Shown here one piece after another: positions 20,483 through 30,055 of a DNA stretch of 64,000 bases; positions within the stretch are counted from its first letter, which is position 1; every line of letters starts with the position of its first letter. Position numbers and translations under genes: made by a program. This DNA is from Ktedonobacteria bacterium (lineage in GTDB: Bacteria; Chloroflexota; Ktedonobacteria; Ktedonobacterales; JACDGC01), in NCBI GenBank assembly GCA_027459785.1, contig DAIDGU010000071.1:62001-126000 (forward strand), given 5' to 3'. The notes beneath the pieces are model-generated. The model was not told the DNA's origin, made no database searches, and saw only the letters and a program-made list of their open reading frames with translations.

Positions 20483-20800
20483 TTCTTCCACTCCTTTACG
20501 AGACAACGATTTCCTGGTGTCGTTGATGGAGACGCGCCAGCCGCAAGATTTGTTCCCCGCGCGCCCGCACATGGGAAAACTTTCCTTTTTCAGCATAACA
20601 AATGGCGCGAGAGGTAGTTCATCAAACCGGGAATGACCGCTAGAAAGCTGAAGGATTCGCGCGGTGCCACCGAGCGTGGCCGCCATCATCCCCGCCTCAC
20701 CGCCTGATATGGTATGCTAAAGGTGTCAGGATGACGACACGATTAGATAACAACAGCTAAAGGATACAACGGCATGCACGGTACCCTGGAGGATCGCGCT

Positions 20801-22411
20801 ATGAACACCGCCGCGCCGCCCCCCACGCGCCGGGGGCATGTCTTCATCATCTCCGGGCCGTCCGGGGCCGGCAAAGACACTGTCATCGAACGCCTGTTGC
20901 CCCAGGTGCAGGTCGCGCAGGTGGTCACGATGACCGCCCGCCGCCCACGACCGGGGGAGATCGAGGGCGTACATTATCGTTTCGTCACGCCGGAAGTCTT
21001 CGCGGACCTGCGGGCGCGCGGCGAATTGCTGGAAAGCGCGCTGGTGCATGGCAACTGGTACGGCGTGCCGGCGGATGGCGTGCGCGACGCCGTGGCCCAG
21101 GGCCGTGACGTGCTGATCAAGGTTGATCCGCAGGGGGCGCGCACGATCAAGCGCCTGATGCCCGAAGCGATCTTTATTTTCATTCGCCCCGCCTCGCTTG
21201 TCGAATTACAGGCGCGGCTGGTGGGGCGGGCCAGCGAAACCCCCGACGAATTAACGCTGCGCCTGCGCAACGCGGAAAAGGAAATGGCGGATCAGGTGTG
21301 GTTCGACTACGTGGTCGATAACGCCGACGGCCATATCACCGAAGCCGTGGCGCGGGTGCGTGCCATCATCGCAAAATATGCAGAGGGAAAAGTCATGGGT
21401 ATGCACGAAGGCTATGAGCCGTCGGCGACGCGCGAACGCAACGTGGCACTGGAACTGGTGCGCGTGACAGAGGCCGCCGCGCTGAACGCGGCGCTGTGGA
21501 TGGGGCGCGGCGACAAGATCGCTGTGGATGACGCCGCCGTGCAGGCGATGCGCTCCGCGCTGGACGGCGTGGACATGAACGGCGTGGTGGTCATCGGCGA
21601 GGGCGAAAAGGACGAAGCGCCGATGCTTTACGTCGGCGAGCAGGTGGGCAACGGCCACGGCCAGGCACTGGATGTCGCGGTCGATCCGGTGGATGGCACA
21701 ACCCTCACCGCGCTGGGTATCGCGGGTGCCATCGCTGTCGTCGCCACGGCGGAGCGCGGCACGATGTACGCTGCCCCACCCGGCGTCTATTACATGGAAA
21801 AGATCGCGGTCGGCCCCGCCGCCGCCAGCGTCATCGATCTGGATGTCCCCGTGGCGGAAAACCTGCGCCGCGTCGCCCGCGTGCGCGCCTGTGCCATCAA
21901 CGATATCATCGTTACGGTGCTGGATCGCCCGCGCCACGCGCCGATGATCCAGCAGATCCGCGAGGCCGGCGCACGCATTCGCCTCATCCGCGACGGCGAC
22001 GTGATCGCGGCGATCCAGGCGGCGATGGAAGATTATAAAGCGGTGGATGTCTATATGGGCATCGGCGGCGCACCCGAAGCCGTGCTGGCGGCGGCGGCGA
22101 TCAAGTGTCTGGGCGGCGAGATCATCACGCGCGTGTGGCCGCGCAGCGACGACGAGCGCGCCAAGCTGCTGGCCAGCGGCGTAGACCTTCAGCGGATCTA
22201 TCGCACCAACGATCTGGTGCAGGGCGACGATGTTTCCTTCGCGGCGACGGGCATCACCACCGGCGATCTGCTGCGCGGCGTGGAGTTCGTCGGCACCGGC
22301 GCACGCACCAATTCCGTCATGATGCGCGCCCGCTCCGGCACCGTCCGCATGATCGAAGCGCGCCACCGCTGGAAGCAGAAATTTGTGCCGCATGAGCAGC
22401 ACGAGGGCTAG
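20801..22411 (+). CDS. guanylate kinase - GlpX-type fructose-1,6-bisphosphatase fusion (single ORF)
   Basis: Gmk: GHVFIISGPSGAGKDTVIERLL, TARRPRPGEIEGVHYRFV, HGNWYGVP, VDPQGA. GlpX from about 21395: ALELVRVTEAAALNAALWMGRGDKIAVDDAAVQAMRSAL, VVIGEGEKDEAPMLYVGE, AVDPVDGTT, GIGGAPEAVLAAAAIKCLGG, FAATGITTGDLL. No stop between them. Confidence 0.88.
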   Translation: MNTAAPPPTRRGHVFIISGPSGAGKDTVIERLLPQVQVAQVVTMTARRPRPGEIEGVHYRFVTPEVFADLRARGELLESALVHGNWYGVPADGVRDAVAQGRDVLIKVDPQGARTIKRLMPEAIFIFIRPASLVELQARLVGRASETPDELTLRLRNAEKEMADQVWFDYVVDNADGHITEAVARVRAIIAKYAEGKVMGMHEGYEPSATRERNVALELVRVTEAAALNAALWMGRGDKIAVDDAAVQAMRSALDGVDMNGVVVIGEGEKDEAPMLYVGEQVGNGHGQALDVAVDPVDGTTLTALGIAGAIAVVATAERGTMYAAPPGVYYMEKIAVGPAAASVIDLDVPVAENLRRVARVRACAINDIIVTVLDRPRHAPMIQQIREAGARIRLIRDGDVIAAIQAAMEDYKAVDVYMGIGGAPEAVLAAAAIKCLGGEIITRVWPRSDDERAKLLASGVDLQRIYRTNDLVQGDDVSFAATGITTGDLLRGVEFVGTGARTNSVMMRARSGTVRMIEARHRWKQKFVPHEQHEG

Positions 22412-22591
22412 CGCGCTGGGGTGACGATAGCTGCCACCTACCAAAGACGCGGCACGGTTCGCAAAGAAACTGTAAAGTATCATTCTCTATCGAGCATCCA
22501 GCGGCACGATTCATATGCTGGATGCTCTATGCTGTGTACCATAACTCGAAGTGCAACGCGGCATTCACGAAAGGAATAGGATCACAAACCG

Positions 22592-23707
22592 ATGAGCAAT
22601 CCGGCACCGCAGCGATCGATCATGCATGTGAACCTCATGCCCATGTCCCAGGCGGAAGCAATGTACCTGCCGCATATGGCGCAGGGGCGTCCGGCGCAGG
22701 TCACGACGGCAGAGCGTGTCACAGCGGCAGGGCGCGTCGCCCAAATCCCCGCGCACCCCTCGTATAATCTGGTGTATCAGGGCGGCAAGACGATCCCACA
22801 CCTCACCTTCACGTTATTGTATGTCGGCGGCGAGGGCGCGTGGAGCGGGACGGATCGCAGCAATATCGATCAGGCGCTCTCTGGAGCGATGACCGACCGC
22901 GACCTGAACAATGTCATGCAGCAATATTACAGCGGCACGACGATCACCAGCAGCTTCAGCCCCTCGCGCGTGCTCAGCGGCTCGCCGCCAGCGACTGTGT
23001 CGCAGAGCGACGCCGAGCAGATCATCAGCAATCTATATCAGCAGGGGCAGTTGACTGGCTTCGATTATAGCCAGACGGTGTTCGGTCTCGTCCTGCCCAG
23101 TGGCACTGTGCTGAACGATAACTCAACATCTGCGGGCCTGGCTGTTCGGGCAATCAGCGCGACGGGGGGGACAACTGAGACGACCGTCAGTTCGCTGCAA
23201 GGGCTGGGGGGCTATCACGGCGCGGTGCAATCCGGCAACACCACCCTCTATTACGCCATCGTCGTTTATGGCCAACATCTGGCCAGCGGGCAGGATAACG
23301 GTATCGTCGCCTTCAGCCAGCCGTGGCAGAACGTCGTGGCGGCGATGTATCACGAACTGAACGAGGCGCGCACCGATCCGGATGTCAACGGCACGCCGGG
23401 TTGGGTCTCGAATCCCATCAGCGATTTCGGTGGTCAAAGCGTGGAGGTTGGCGACGCGCCTGTCTTCGAGGCCGGCAACAATCTCAGCCTGGTCTTCCAG
23501 GAAGTGCCGCTCGTCAAAGGCGGCACCGCGCCGATCCAACTGATGTGGTCTAACGATGTCAGCGGCCCCGAAGGGCCACGCACGACCCCCGACCCGCCTG
23601 CCCCCACCACCGGCGGCACCAGTGGCACATCGCCCGGCGTCGGCATCATCCTCGCCATCGTGGTCATCCTGGCGATCATCGCCGGCTTCTTCATCCTGCA
23701 CCACTAG
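22592..23707 (+). CDS. tail-anchored protein with EXORDIUM/phosphate-induced-like domain and HExxE motif
   Basis: GYHGAVQSGNTTLYYAIVVYGQ, VVAAMYHELNEARTDPDVNGTPGWVSNP...SVEVGDAPVFEAGNNL; C-terminal TM IILAIVVILAIIAGFFILHH; no N-terminal signal peptide. Confidence 0.6.
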   Translation: MSNPAPQRSIMHVNLMPMSQAEAMYLPHMAQGRPAQVTTAERVTAAGRVAQIPAHPSYNLVYQGGKTIPHLTFTLLYVGGEGAWSGTDRSNIDQALSGAMTDRDLNNVMQQYYSGTTITSSFSPSRVLSGSPPATVSQSDAEQIISNLYQQGQLTGFDYSQTVFGLVLPSGTVLNDNSTSAGLAVRAISATGGTTETTVSSLQGLGGYHGAVQSGNTTLYYAIVVYGQHLASGQDNGIVAFSQPWQNVVAAMYHELNEARTDPDVNGTPGWVSNPISDFGGQSVEVGDAPVFEAGNNLSLVFQEVPLVKGGTAPIQLMWSNDVSGPEGPRTTPDPPAPTTGGTSGTSPGVGIILAIVVILAIIAGFFILHH

Positions 23708-23769
23708 GCGACCACGACCGGCGTTTCCGCGTGCGGCGGGCGGCCATCACCGTCCGCCTCATGTTGGTG

Positions 23770-24576
23770 CTAACGCCCCTGATAGCCCTGCAAATCCGCG
23801 CTGGAAATTTCCGGTGCGGCTACCAATCGATAATGCTTCTCCTCAACGATTTTGATGTCATCACCATCTTTAACAAACTCAAAAAGCGCGATGACATCTT
23901 GCGCCATGAATTGTGCGGCTATTGGTCGGCACACTAAATCTGGGAATTTGGCAGCACACATCTCGAAATCCTGCTCGATTTGAACAATGCCGATGCGATC
24001 CTTATGACCCTTCGCCTGGATTGGCAGAATATACTGCACGCCACGGCGATCGATCCCGATATATACCTCATCCGTTTCAATTTGGCCTATATCAGGAACG
24101 GTTGTGCGCAAATGGTTTTGCAAAGAATAGCAGGTAACACCTGTAAAAATATCAATCAGGCGATTATAACGAACCTTTGCCAGCAATGCCTGTTCATCAG
24201 TCAGGGCATAGCAAACAACGATACTTGGCGTAGCATCGGGAATTTTGGTCTCGATCAAATGTTCATTTGGTAGGATCGGGATGATTTTTACTGCAACAAA
24301 ACGATAACGCGCGCGGCCAGCAGAGCGGATGATCCATTCCAACCCATCTGGTGCTTTTTGGCGAATAGCTTCCGGTAAATCGCCACGATAGCGAAAGGTA
24401 TAAAGGATATCACCAATATTCTTTGGCAAAGTCATTTGGAGCGATTGTGCCGCCTGCTCAATGTCGTTACGAGTAAACTCAACGACCCGCACACCTTCTT
24501 GATAGTGCCGCAAAAAGATATGCTCGATGATTTGGGCATAGCGATTGGGCTTACGAGGTTCCGGAGCTTCGCTCAT
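23770..24576 (-). CDS. putative type II restriction endonuclease
   Basis: 18 nt downstream of a DNA methyltransferase on the same strand; ETDEVYIGIDRRGVQYILPIQAKGHKDRIGIVQIEQDF resembles a PD-(D/E)XK-like core. Confidence 0.6.
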   Translation of the reverse strand: MSEAPEPRKPNRYAQIIEHIFLRHYQEGVRVVEFTRNDIEQAAQSLQMTLPKNIGDILYTFRYRGDLPEAIRQKAPDGLEWIIRSAGRARYRFVAVKIIPILPNEHLIETKIPDATPSIVVCYALTDEQALLAKVRYNRLIDIFTGVTCYSLQNHLRTTVPDIGQIETDEVYIGIDRRGVQYILPIQAKGHKDRIGIVQIEQDFEMCAAKFPDLVCRPIAAQFMAQDVIALFEFVKDGDDIKIVEEKHYRLVAAPEISSADLQGYQGR

Positions 24577-24594
24577 GTCTGTCTCCCTGAAATA

Positions 24595-25908
24595 TTAACC
24601 TGGCCAGCGGAGTACGACAACTTCTTCGCGTAGCTGCGCTTTGGTTGCGGTCGCCAGGCGGGTGCGAAAAAGATCGATGCCGACGACTTTATAACCGAGG
24701 GACTCTGCGATCTGGGCCAGCAACATGCCAGTGGGGATCAGCACGCGCAAGAACGATGCTTGATCGCCCACGACATAGGCGAGATGTGCGCCAGGACGCA
24801 GCAGCGGACGCAGGTTGGCGAAATGCCGTGCCATGCCACCGAAGTAGAGCCGCGTGACGCGCGCATACAGGCGCTCGAAGCCGGAAGTCTTACCTAGCGC
24901 GACCCGCCGCGCCTCGATCTCATCGGCGATACGTTGAATCTCAGGGAACTGCGCGACCCAGGCATCATCATCGTCGCCCTGGTACACGTTGCGCGTATTC
25001 GATCGCAGCAGACCGTGCTTGAGGGCACGCAACTCCGCTTTATTCTGGATGAAGCCCAGCAACACCGATTCGAGTCGCGTTGTGCGCGTATAGTCTTTCT
25101 CATTGGGGTAGGGTGGCGAGGTAAAAACGGCGTCGATGGATGCTGGCGGGATGAGTGCGCCCATCTGCCGGGCATCCGCGCGGTACACCTGCGTCGGCAC
25201 ATCGCGCCGAGCATGCACCTGGCGCAGATCATCCGCCAGCGCCCGCATGTTTGTTAGCCAAGGTGCAATCACGGGCGCATCGGCTTGTGGACGACCGACG
25301 CCCACCTCCGGCCCGAAGGTGAGGTTGCTAGCCGAAAAGACTATCGTCTTGGCAAAGGCGAGCAGTGCATGGGCCGTATCTTCATTATCCGGCTGCGCTT
25401 GAATGGCGTCGCGGAGTACCAGCGCTTTGTGCAACGGCAACGGACTGATCGAATTGGCGAGCAGCAGTTTAGTTTGCTCGGCAGTGAGCGAGCGTAGCGC
25501 CTGGGGGGCGGCTACCAACGCTGGAAAGAGGGTGACGTCGTCGATGCCGTCGCTGGCGAGAGTGGCTTGCGCAACGGTGGCGACTGCCTGTGTGCGCCGT
25601 ATCAGCTGATCAGGATCGGGTTGCCATGTGGTTTTGGTTCGGCTGGCGAAATGTGCCAGCGCGTTCGCTTCGATGCCGACGCTGGGGATGCCCAGCTTCT
25701 TGCATTCAACCAAGGTCGTGCCAGTGCCACAAAAAGGATCGAGGACCGTTTGCTCCGGCGTGACGCCGAATCGTTCCAGATAGCTGCGCACGAGATGCGG
25801 CGGAAACGCGAGCACAAAGCGATACCACTCATGGACCGCGCGGTCTTCAGGATACAGTTTGTTGATCGCACTGTTCGCGTCACGGCGGCGGGCGGTCGCG
25901 TAGCTCAT
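24595..25908 (-). CDS. DNA (N4-cytosine/N6-adenine) methyltransferase
   Basis: TVLDPFCGTGTTLVECKKLGIPSVGIEAN (SAM motif I) and VFTSPPYPNEKDYTRTTRLES (TSPPY catalytic motif). Confidence 0.88.
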   Translation of the reverse strand: MSYATARRRDANSAINKLYPEDRAVHEWYRFVLAFPPHLVRSYLERFGVTPEQTVLDPFCGTGTTLVECKKLGIPSVGIEANALAHFASRTKTTWQPDPDQLIRRTQAVATVAQATLASDGIDDVTLFPALVAAPQALRSLTAEQTKLLLANSISPLPLHKALVLRDAIQAQPDNEDTAHALLAFAKTIVFSASNLTFGPEVGVGRPQADAPVIAPWLTNMRALADDLRQVHARRDVPTQVYRADARQMGALIPPASIDAVFTSPPYPNEKDYTRTTRLESVLLGFIQNKAELRALKHGLLRSNTRNVYQGDDDDAWVAQFPEIQRIADEIEARRVALGKTSGFERLYARVTRLYFGGMARHFANLRPLLRPGAHLAYVVGDQASFLRVLIPTGMLLAQIAESLGYKVVGIDLFRTRLATATKAQLREEVVVLRWPG

Positions 25909-26140
25909 CGTGGGCCATCCTCTGTATGAAGTAGCGCTCGCTATTGCACCCATTATCGCACATCCTCACGTCCTCGCGGTGGGTGCGCAGGGTGGCGGGC
26001 GCTGTGCGGCGTTTGACGCCTGAGATCGCGCGGTTCTATAATGGAATGGTGCTGGGAATGGTGCTAAAAATGGTGCTACAACTGGTGGCACCGCGCGTGG
26101 TGTTGGCGTTGGTGGTTGGATAGTTAAGGAGCCGTGGTTC

Positions 26141-26998
26141 ATGCCAGATAGCATGCCGTCGCCCGTGGAGCAGGAGCCGCTCGCGCCAGAAGTGGCGGCG
26201 CAGTATGCGCGCCTGCGCGCGATCGTGCGCGACCTTGGCTCCGTGCTGGTGGCGTATTCGGGCGGGGTGGATAGCGCGCTGTTGCTGAAGGTGGCGCACG
26301 ACGAGCTGGGCGACCAGGCGCTGGGCGTGCTGGCCGTCTCGCCGGCATATGACGATGACGAGACCGCCGCCGCGCTGGCCGTCGCCGCGCAGATGGGCAT
26401 TCCCGTCATCACCGTGACGACGCATGAGATGGAGAATCCGGCGTATGTGGCCAACGGGCCAGATCGCTGCTTCCATTGCAAACAGGAGTTATTCACGCAA
26501 TTGGAGCCGTTGGCGACGCAGCGCGGCCTGGCACACATCGCCTATGGCGTGAACCGCGACGACCTGGGCGATTATCGTCCCGGCCAACGCGCGGCGCGGC
26601 AGCGTGGCGTGGCGGGGCCACTTTTGGAGGCTGGGCTGGGCAAAGCGGAGATCCGCGCGCTGGCGCGTTACCTGGGCGTGCCGGTATGGGATAAGCCGGC
26701 GCTGGCATGTTACTCGTCGCGCATCCCCTATGGCAACGCCGTCACAGTGGAGGCGCTACAGCGCATCGGGCGGGCGGAGCGGGTGGTGCGCGAGTTGGGT
26801 TTTCGCCGCGTGCGCGTGCGGCATCACGACACCATCGCGCGTCTCGAAGTGGACCCAGACGATCTGCCGCGCATCGTCGCGCCGGAGGTGCGCACGGTCA
26901 TCGACCGCGAATTGCGGGCGCTGGGCTATCTTTATATCACGCTGGACCTGCGCGGCTATCGCACCGGCAGCCTCAATGACGCGCTGCATCGCCGGTGA
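26141..26998 (+). CDS. larE: ATP-dependent sacrificial sulfur transferase LarE
   Basis: [26 protein letters not shown]-loop; [49 protein letters not shown]. Confidence 0.9.
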   Translation: MPDSMPSPVEQEPLAPEVAAQYARLRAIVRDLGSVLVAYSGGVDSALLLKVAHDELGDQALGVLAVSPAYDDDETAAALAVAAQMGIPVITVTTHEMENPAYVANGPDRCFHCKQELFTQLEPLATQRGLAHIAYGVNRDDLGDYRPGQRAARQRGVAGPLLEAGLGKAEIRALARYLGVPVWDKPALACYSSRIPYGNAVTVEALQRIGRAERVVRELGFRRVRVRHHDTIARLEVDPDDLPRIVAPEVRTVIDRELRALGYLYITLDLRGYRTGSLNDALHRR

Positions 26999-28068
26999 TG
27001 CGGGCGCGACCAGAGCTAAAGGACAGTATTGTGGATCTCGATGCTATTAAATCCGCTGTGACGAGCATATTGATCGCCATCGGCGAAGACCCAGAGCGGG
27101 AGGGACTGCGTGGCACCCCGCGCCGCATCGCCGAAATGTACGCGGAAATCTTCGCGGGCCTCAACCAAGATCCCCGCGATGTGCTGCGCGTCGGTTTCGA
27201 AGAGGGCCATGAAGAGATGGTTATCGTCAAAGACATTCCCTTCTATTCCGTCTGTGAACACCATCTGGTGCCGTTTTTCGGCAGGGCGCATGTCGGCTAC
27301 ATCCCCGATGATGGGCGCGTGGTGGGCATCAGCAAGCTCGCCCGCGCCACGGAGATCCTCGCCCGCCGCCCGCAGTTGCAGGAGCGCCTGACAAGCCAAC
27401 TGGCGGAAGCGATCATGAGCGCGATGGCCCCCGCTGGGGTGGGTGTGGTCGTCGAGGCCGAACACCTCTGCTATGATAGCGAGACGGAGATCCTGACGGA
27501 GAACGGCTGGCGGCGCTTCGCCGACCTGCGCATGGAGCGCGTGGCTCAGGTGGACCCCGTCACGCTGGAAAGCTCCTTCGTCACGCCGACCCAATGGTTG
27601 CACTATGACTATCATGGTCCGATGGTGCGCATTTGCTCGGATGATGTCGATCTCTTCGTCACGCCGGATCACCGTATGCTGGTGCAGCGGGCGGAGGAGT
27701 TCCGTCGGGGGCCGGGGGCGTGGCAGTTCGTTGCGGCGCGCGACCTCGATCCCACCAGTTCCTATGTCATCCCCTGCCGCTGCTCGCGGTCCGGTGAAAT
27801 GCGCTGGCACGACCGGCTGGCGCTGCTTGCCCCCGAACACCGCAGCATCGAGCAGTACGACGGCACGGTGTATTGTGTCAGCGTGCCGACCAGCGCGATC
27901 TACGTGCGGCGCAACGGGCAGACGGCGGTGTGTGGCAACTGTATGACGATGCGCGGCGTGAAAAAGCCGGGCAGTCAAACCGTCACCAGCGCCATGCGCG
28001 GCGTCTTCCGCGACAGCGTGGCCACGCGCGCCGAGTTCATGGCGCTCATCCATCATGGGCATTCATAG
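26998..28068 (+). CDS. folE: GTP cyclohydrolase I interrupted by an intein
   Basis: Exteins: [103 protein letters not shown]. Removing the insert leaves about 200 aa, normal for FolE. Confidence 0.93.
   Translation: MRARPELKDSIVDLDAIKSAVTSILIAIGEDPEREGLRGTPRRIAEMYAEIFAGLNQDPRDVLRVGFEEGHEEMVIVKDIPFYSVCEHHLVPFFGRAHVGYIPDDGRVVGISKLARATEILARRPQLQERLTSQLAEAIMSAMAPAGVGVVVEAEHLCYDSETEILTENGWRRFADLRMERVAQVDPVTLESSFVTPTQWLHYDYHGPMVRICSDDVDLFVTPDHRMLVQRAEEFRRGPGAWQFVAARDLDPTSSYVIPCRCSRSGEMRWHDRLALLAPEHRSIEQYDGTVYCVSVPTSAIYVRRNGQTAVCGNCMTMRGVKKPGSQTVTSAMRGVFRDSVATRAEFMALIHHGHS
27469..27939 (+). mobile_element. mini-intein (157 aa, no homing endonuclease domain) in FolE
   Basis: Block [21 protein letters not shown]; block [12 protein letters not shown]; block [23 protein letters not shown]; block G AVCGN followed by +1 Cys of host FolE. 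Confidence 0.92.
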
Positions 28069-28144
28069 GCAGGTAGGAATGACGCAGGCAGCCGCAGATG
28101 ATATGGGCTAGCCAGGTATACGAACATATAAGGGGCCAATAAGC

Positions 28145-28981
28145 ATGCGCTTTTGTGGCAATTGCGGCGCGCAATTGGGAACCGCCGAGATGATGACGGG
28201 CGCGTGTGCCACCTGCGGCGCGCGGATCACACCTGACGGCGATCTGATAGACCCGCAGCAGACGGTGGCGACGCCACCCAGCCAGACAACCTTTCCGGTT
28301 GTCGGCGCTACCAGCGACCGCCCGACTGTCGCCGGGCCTCCGCCGCGCTGGGTGACGGCACAGCCTGGCGCGCTGCCGCCGGCCCGCCGGCCCGCGCCGG
28401 TGGGGCTGCTCGCCGGCCTCGGCGCGGCGCTCCTCGTCGTCCTGCTCACGCTCGTGCTGCTCGTGGCGCACGCGGGCAGGATATTCGTTGGGGGGCCACC
28501 CAGCACGGGATCGACGGGCAGCAACGGCGGTGGTGCGACTGCGACCCAGCCTGTGGTAGCCAGCAAGACGCCAACGCCAACAACTCAGGCGACCGCGACG
28601 CCTGGCAACGCGGCCAGCCCCACGCCCACCACCTCACCGACCCCATCGGCATCCCCCACTAGCACCACGAATCCCACACCCACCCCTGCGCCGCCCGTCC
28701 TGGTCGTCTCGAAGCCATCATCACCCAACATTATCGCTTGCCAGTCGCCCAACGGGGCCACAAGTACATTTTCCGTCGCCAATTCCGGCGGCAGTCCGCT
28801 GACCTGGACGGCAACGACACCCGATGTCACCTACCAGATCGATCCTGCGACTGGCACCCTTGCTCCTGGGACGCAACAGAGCGTGAGCGTGAGCCATATC
28901 CACACCACCAACAGCGTGACGATCACGGCGAACGGCGCGGCAAACTCGCCGCAGACCGTCACGATCAGGTGCTTGATTTAA
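28145..28981 (+). CDS. zinc-ribbon membrane protein with Thr/Pro linker and Ig-like domain
   Basis: MRFCGNCGAQLG...GACATCGARI (CxxC x2), TM (GLLAGLGAALLVVLLTLVLLVAHA), Thr/Pro-rich linker, C-terminal beta domain. Confidence 0.7.
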   Translation: MRFCGNCGAQLGTAEMMTGACATCGARITPDGDLIDPQQTVATPPSQTTFPVVGATSDRPTVAGPPPRWVTAQPGALPPARRPAPVGLLAGLGAALLVVLLTLVLLVAHAGRIFVGGPPSTGSTGSNGGGATATQPVVASKTPTPTTQATATPGNAASPTPTTSPTPSASPTSTTNPTPTPAPPVLVVSKPSSPNIIACQSPNGATSTFSVANSGGSPLTWTATTPDVTYQIDPATGTLAPGTQQSVSVSHIHTTNSVTITANGAANSPQTVTIRCLI

Positions 28982-29009
28982 CGCAATATCACTCAGGAGG
29001 CACCTCCAT

Positions 29010-29885
29010 ATGGCAAACCAGCCCTTACGGTTCGGCATCAAGACGATGCCCCAGCAAACGACCTATGATGATATCGTGCGCGTGTGGCGCGAGGCCGATG
29101 CCATCCCCATCCTTGAGCATGCCTGGGTCTTCGACCATTTTTACCCCATCAACGTGCCGGATACGACCGGGCCGTGCCTGGAAGGCTGGACGCTACTGGC
29201 AGCGTTGGCAGCGCAGACGGACCGGTTGCGGGTGGGCGTGATGGTGACGGGCAACACCTACCGGCATCCCGCCGTGCTGGCGAACATGGGCGCGACAGTG
29301 GATGTCATCTCCAGGGGCCGCTTAGACTTCGGCATCGGCGCGGCGTGGAACGAGCAGGAACACGCGGCGTATGGCATCCCGCTCTTCGCGCCAGGGGAGC
29401 GCATCCGCCGGCTGGGTGAGGCGTGCGAGGTCATCCGCCGCCTGTGGACCGAGCCGACGGTGACATTCCAGGGCAAGTATTATCAACTGACAGAGGCGCG
29501 CTGTGAGCCGAAGCCGGTGCAAAAGCCTTATCCGCCGTTCGTCATCGGCGGTAGCGGCGAACAATTGACGCTGCGCGTCGTGGCGCGCTATGCTGACATC
29601 TGGAACGCCAGCACCAGCAGCCCGGAGGAATTCGCCCGCAAGAGCGCCATCCTGGACGAGCATTGTGCCGCCATCGGGCGCGATCCGGCCAGCATCGAGC
29701 GTTCCGTGCAGATCATCGTCAATCCCACCGACCTCGCCGCCAGCCGGGAGATCTTTCGTGGGTTGGTCAAGGTCGGCGCGACACACCTGATCTTCTACCT
29801 GCGCCCACCGTTCCCAGAGGGCATCGCGCGCCGCCTGGCCGACGAGATCGCTCAGCCCCTGCGCGACGAATTCGGCACGGCGTAG
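29010..29885 (+). CDS. LLM-class (F420-dependent-like) oxidoreductase
   Basis: RLRVGVMVTGNTYRHPAVLANMGATVDVISRGRLDFGIGAAWNEQEHAAYGIPL, QKPYPPFVIGGSGE; luciferase-like monooxygenase motifs. Confidence 0.88.
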   Translation: MANQPLRFGIKTMPQQTTYDDIVRVWREADAIPILEHAWVFDHFYPINVPDTTGPCLEGWTLLAALAAQTDRLRVGVMVTGNTYRHPAVLANMGATVDVISRGRLDFGIGAAWNEQEHAAYGIPLFAPGERIRRLGEACEVIRRLWTEPTVTFQGKYYQLTEARCEPKPVQKPYPPFVIGGSGEQLTLRVVARYADIWNASTSSPEEFARKSAILDEHCAAIGRDPASIERSVQIIVNPTDLAASREIFRGLVKVGATHLIFYLRPPFPEGIARRLADEIAQPLRDEFGTA

Positions 29886-29894
29886 ACCAGAACC

Positions 29895-29985
29895 GCACAC
29901 GCAAACCACGAAAGCTTCACGAAGGCCACGAAAAGGGTGACGGACCGCGAGAAAACACGAAATAGCCGCGAGCAACGCGAAATCG
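29895..29985. repeat. family D (CACGAAGGCCACGAA-type) repeat, degenerate
   Basis: aaccacgaaagcttcacgaaggccacgaaaa...aacacgaaat...aacgcgaaatc. Confidence 0.7.
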
Positions 29986-30055
29986 GGGAGAATATCATCC
30001 CCTCCTGTCGCGTCTAGCGCGCCGCGCTCGTGTCATCTCGTACCTCGTCACCTTT

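Noticed and set aside
21251-22483. 410-aa minus-strand ORF
   Set aside because: Antisense to the Gmk-GlpX gene; composition (His/Ala/Arg/Asp-rich, no motifs) typical of high-GC shadow ORFs.
27016-28062. 348-aa minus-strand ORF
   Set aside because: Antisense to folE/intein, low-complexity shadow ORF.
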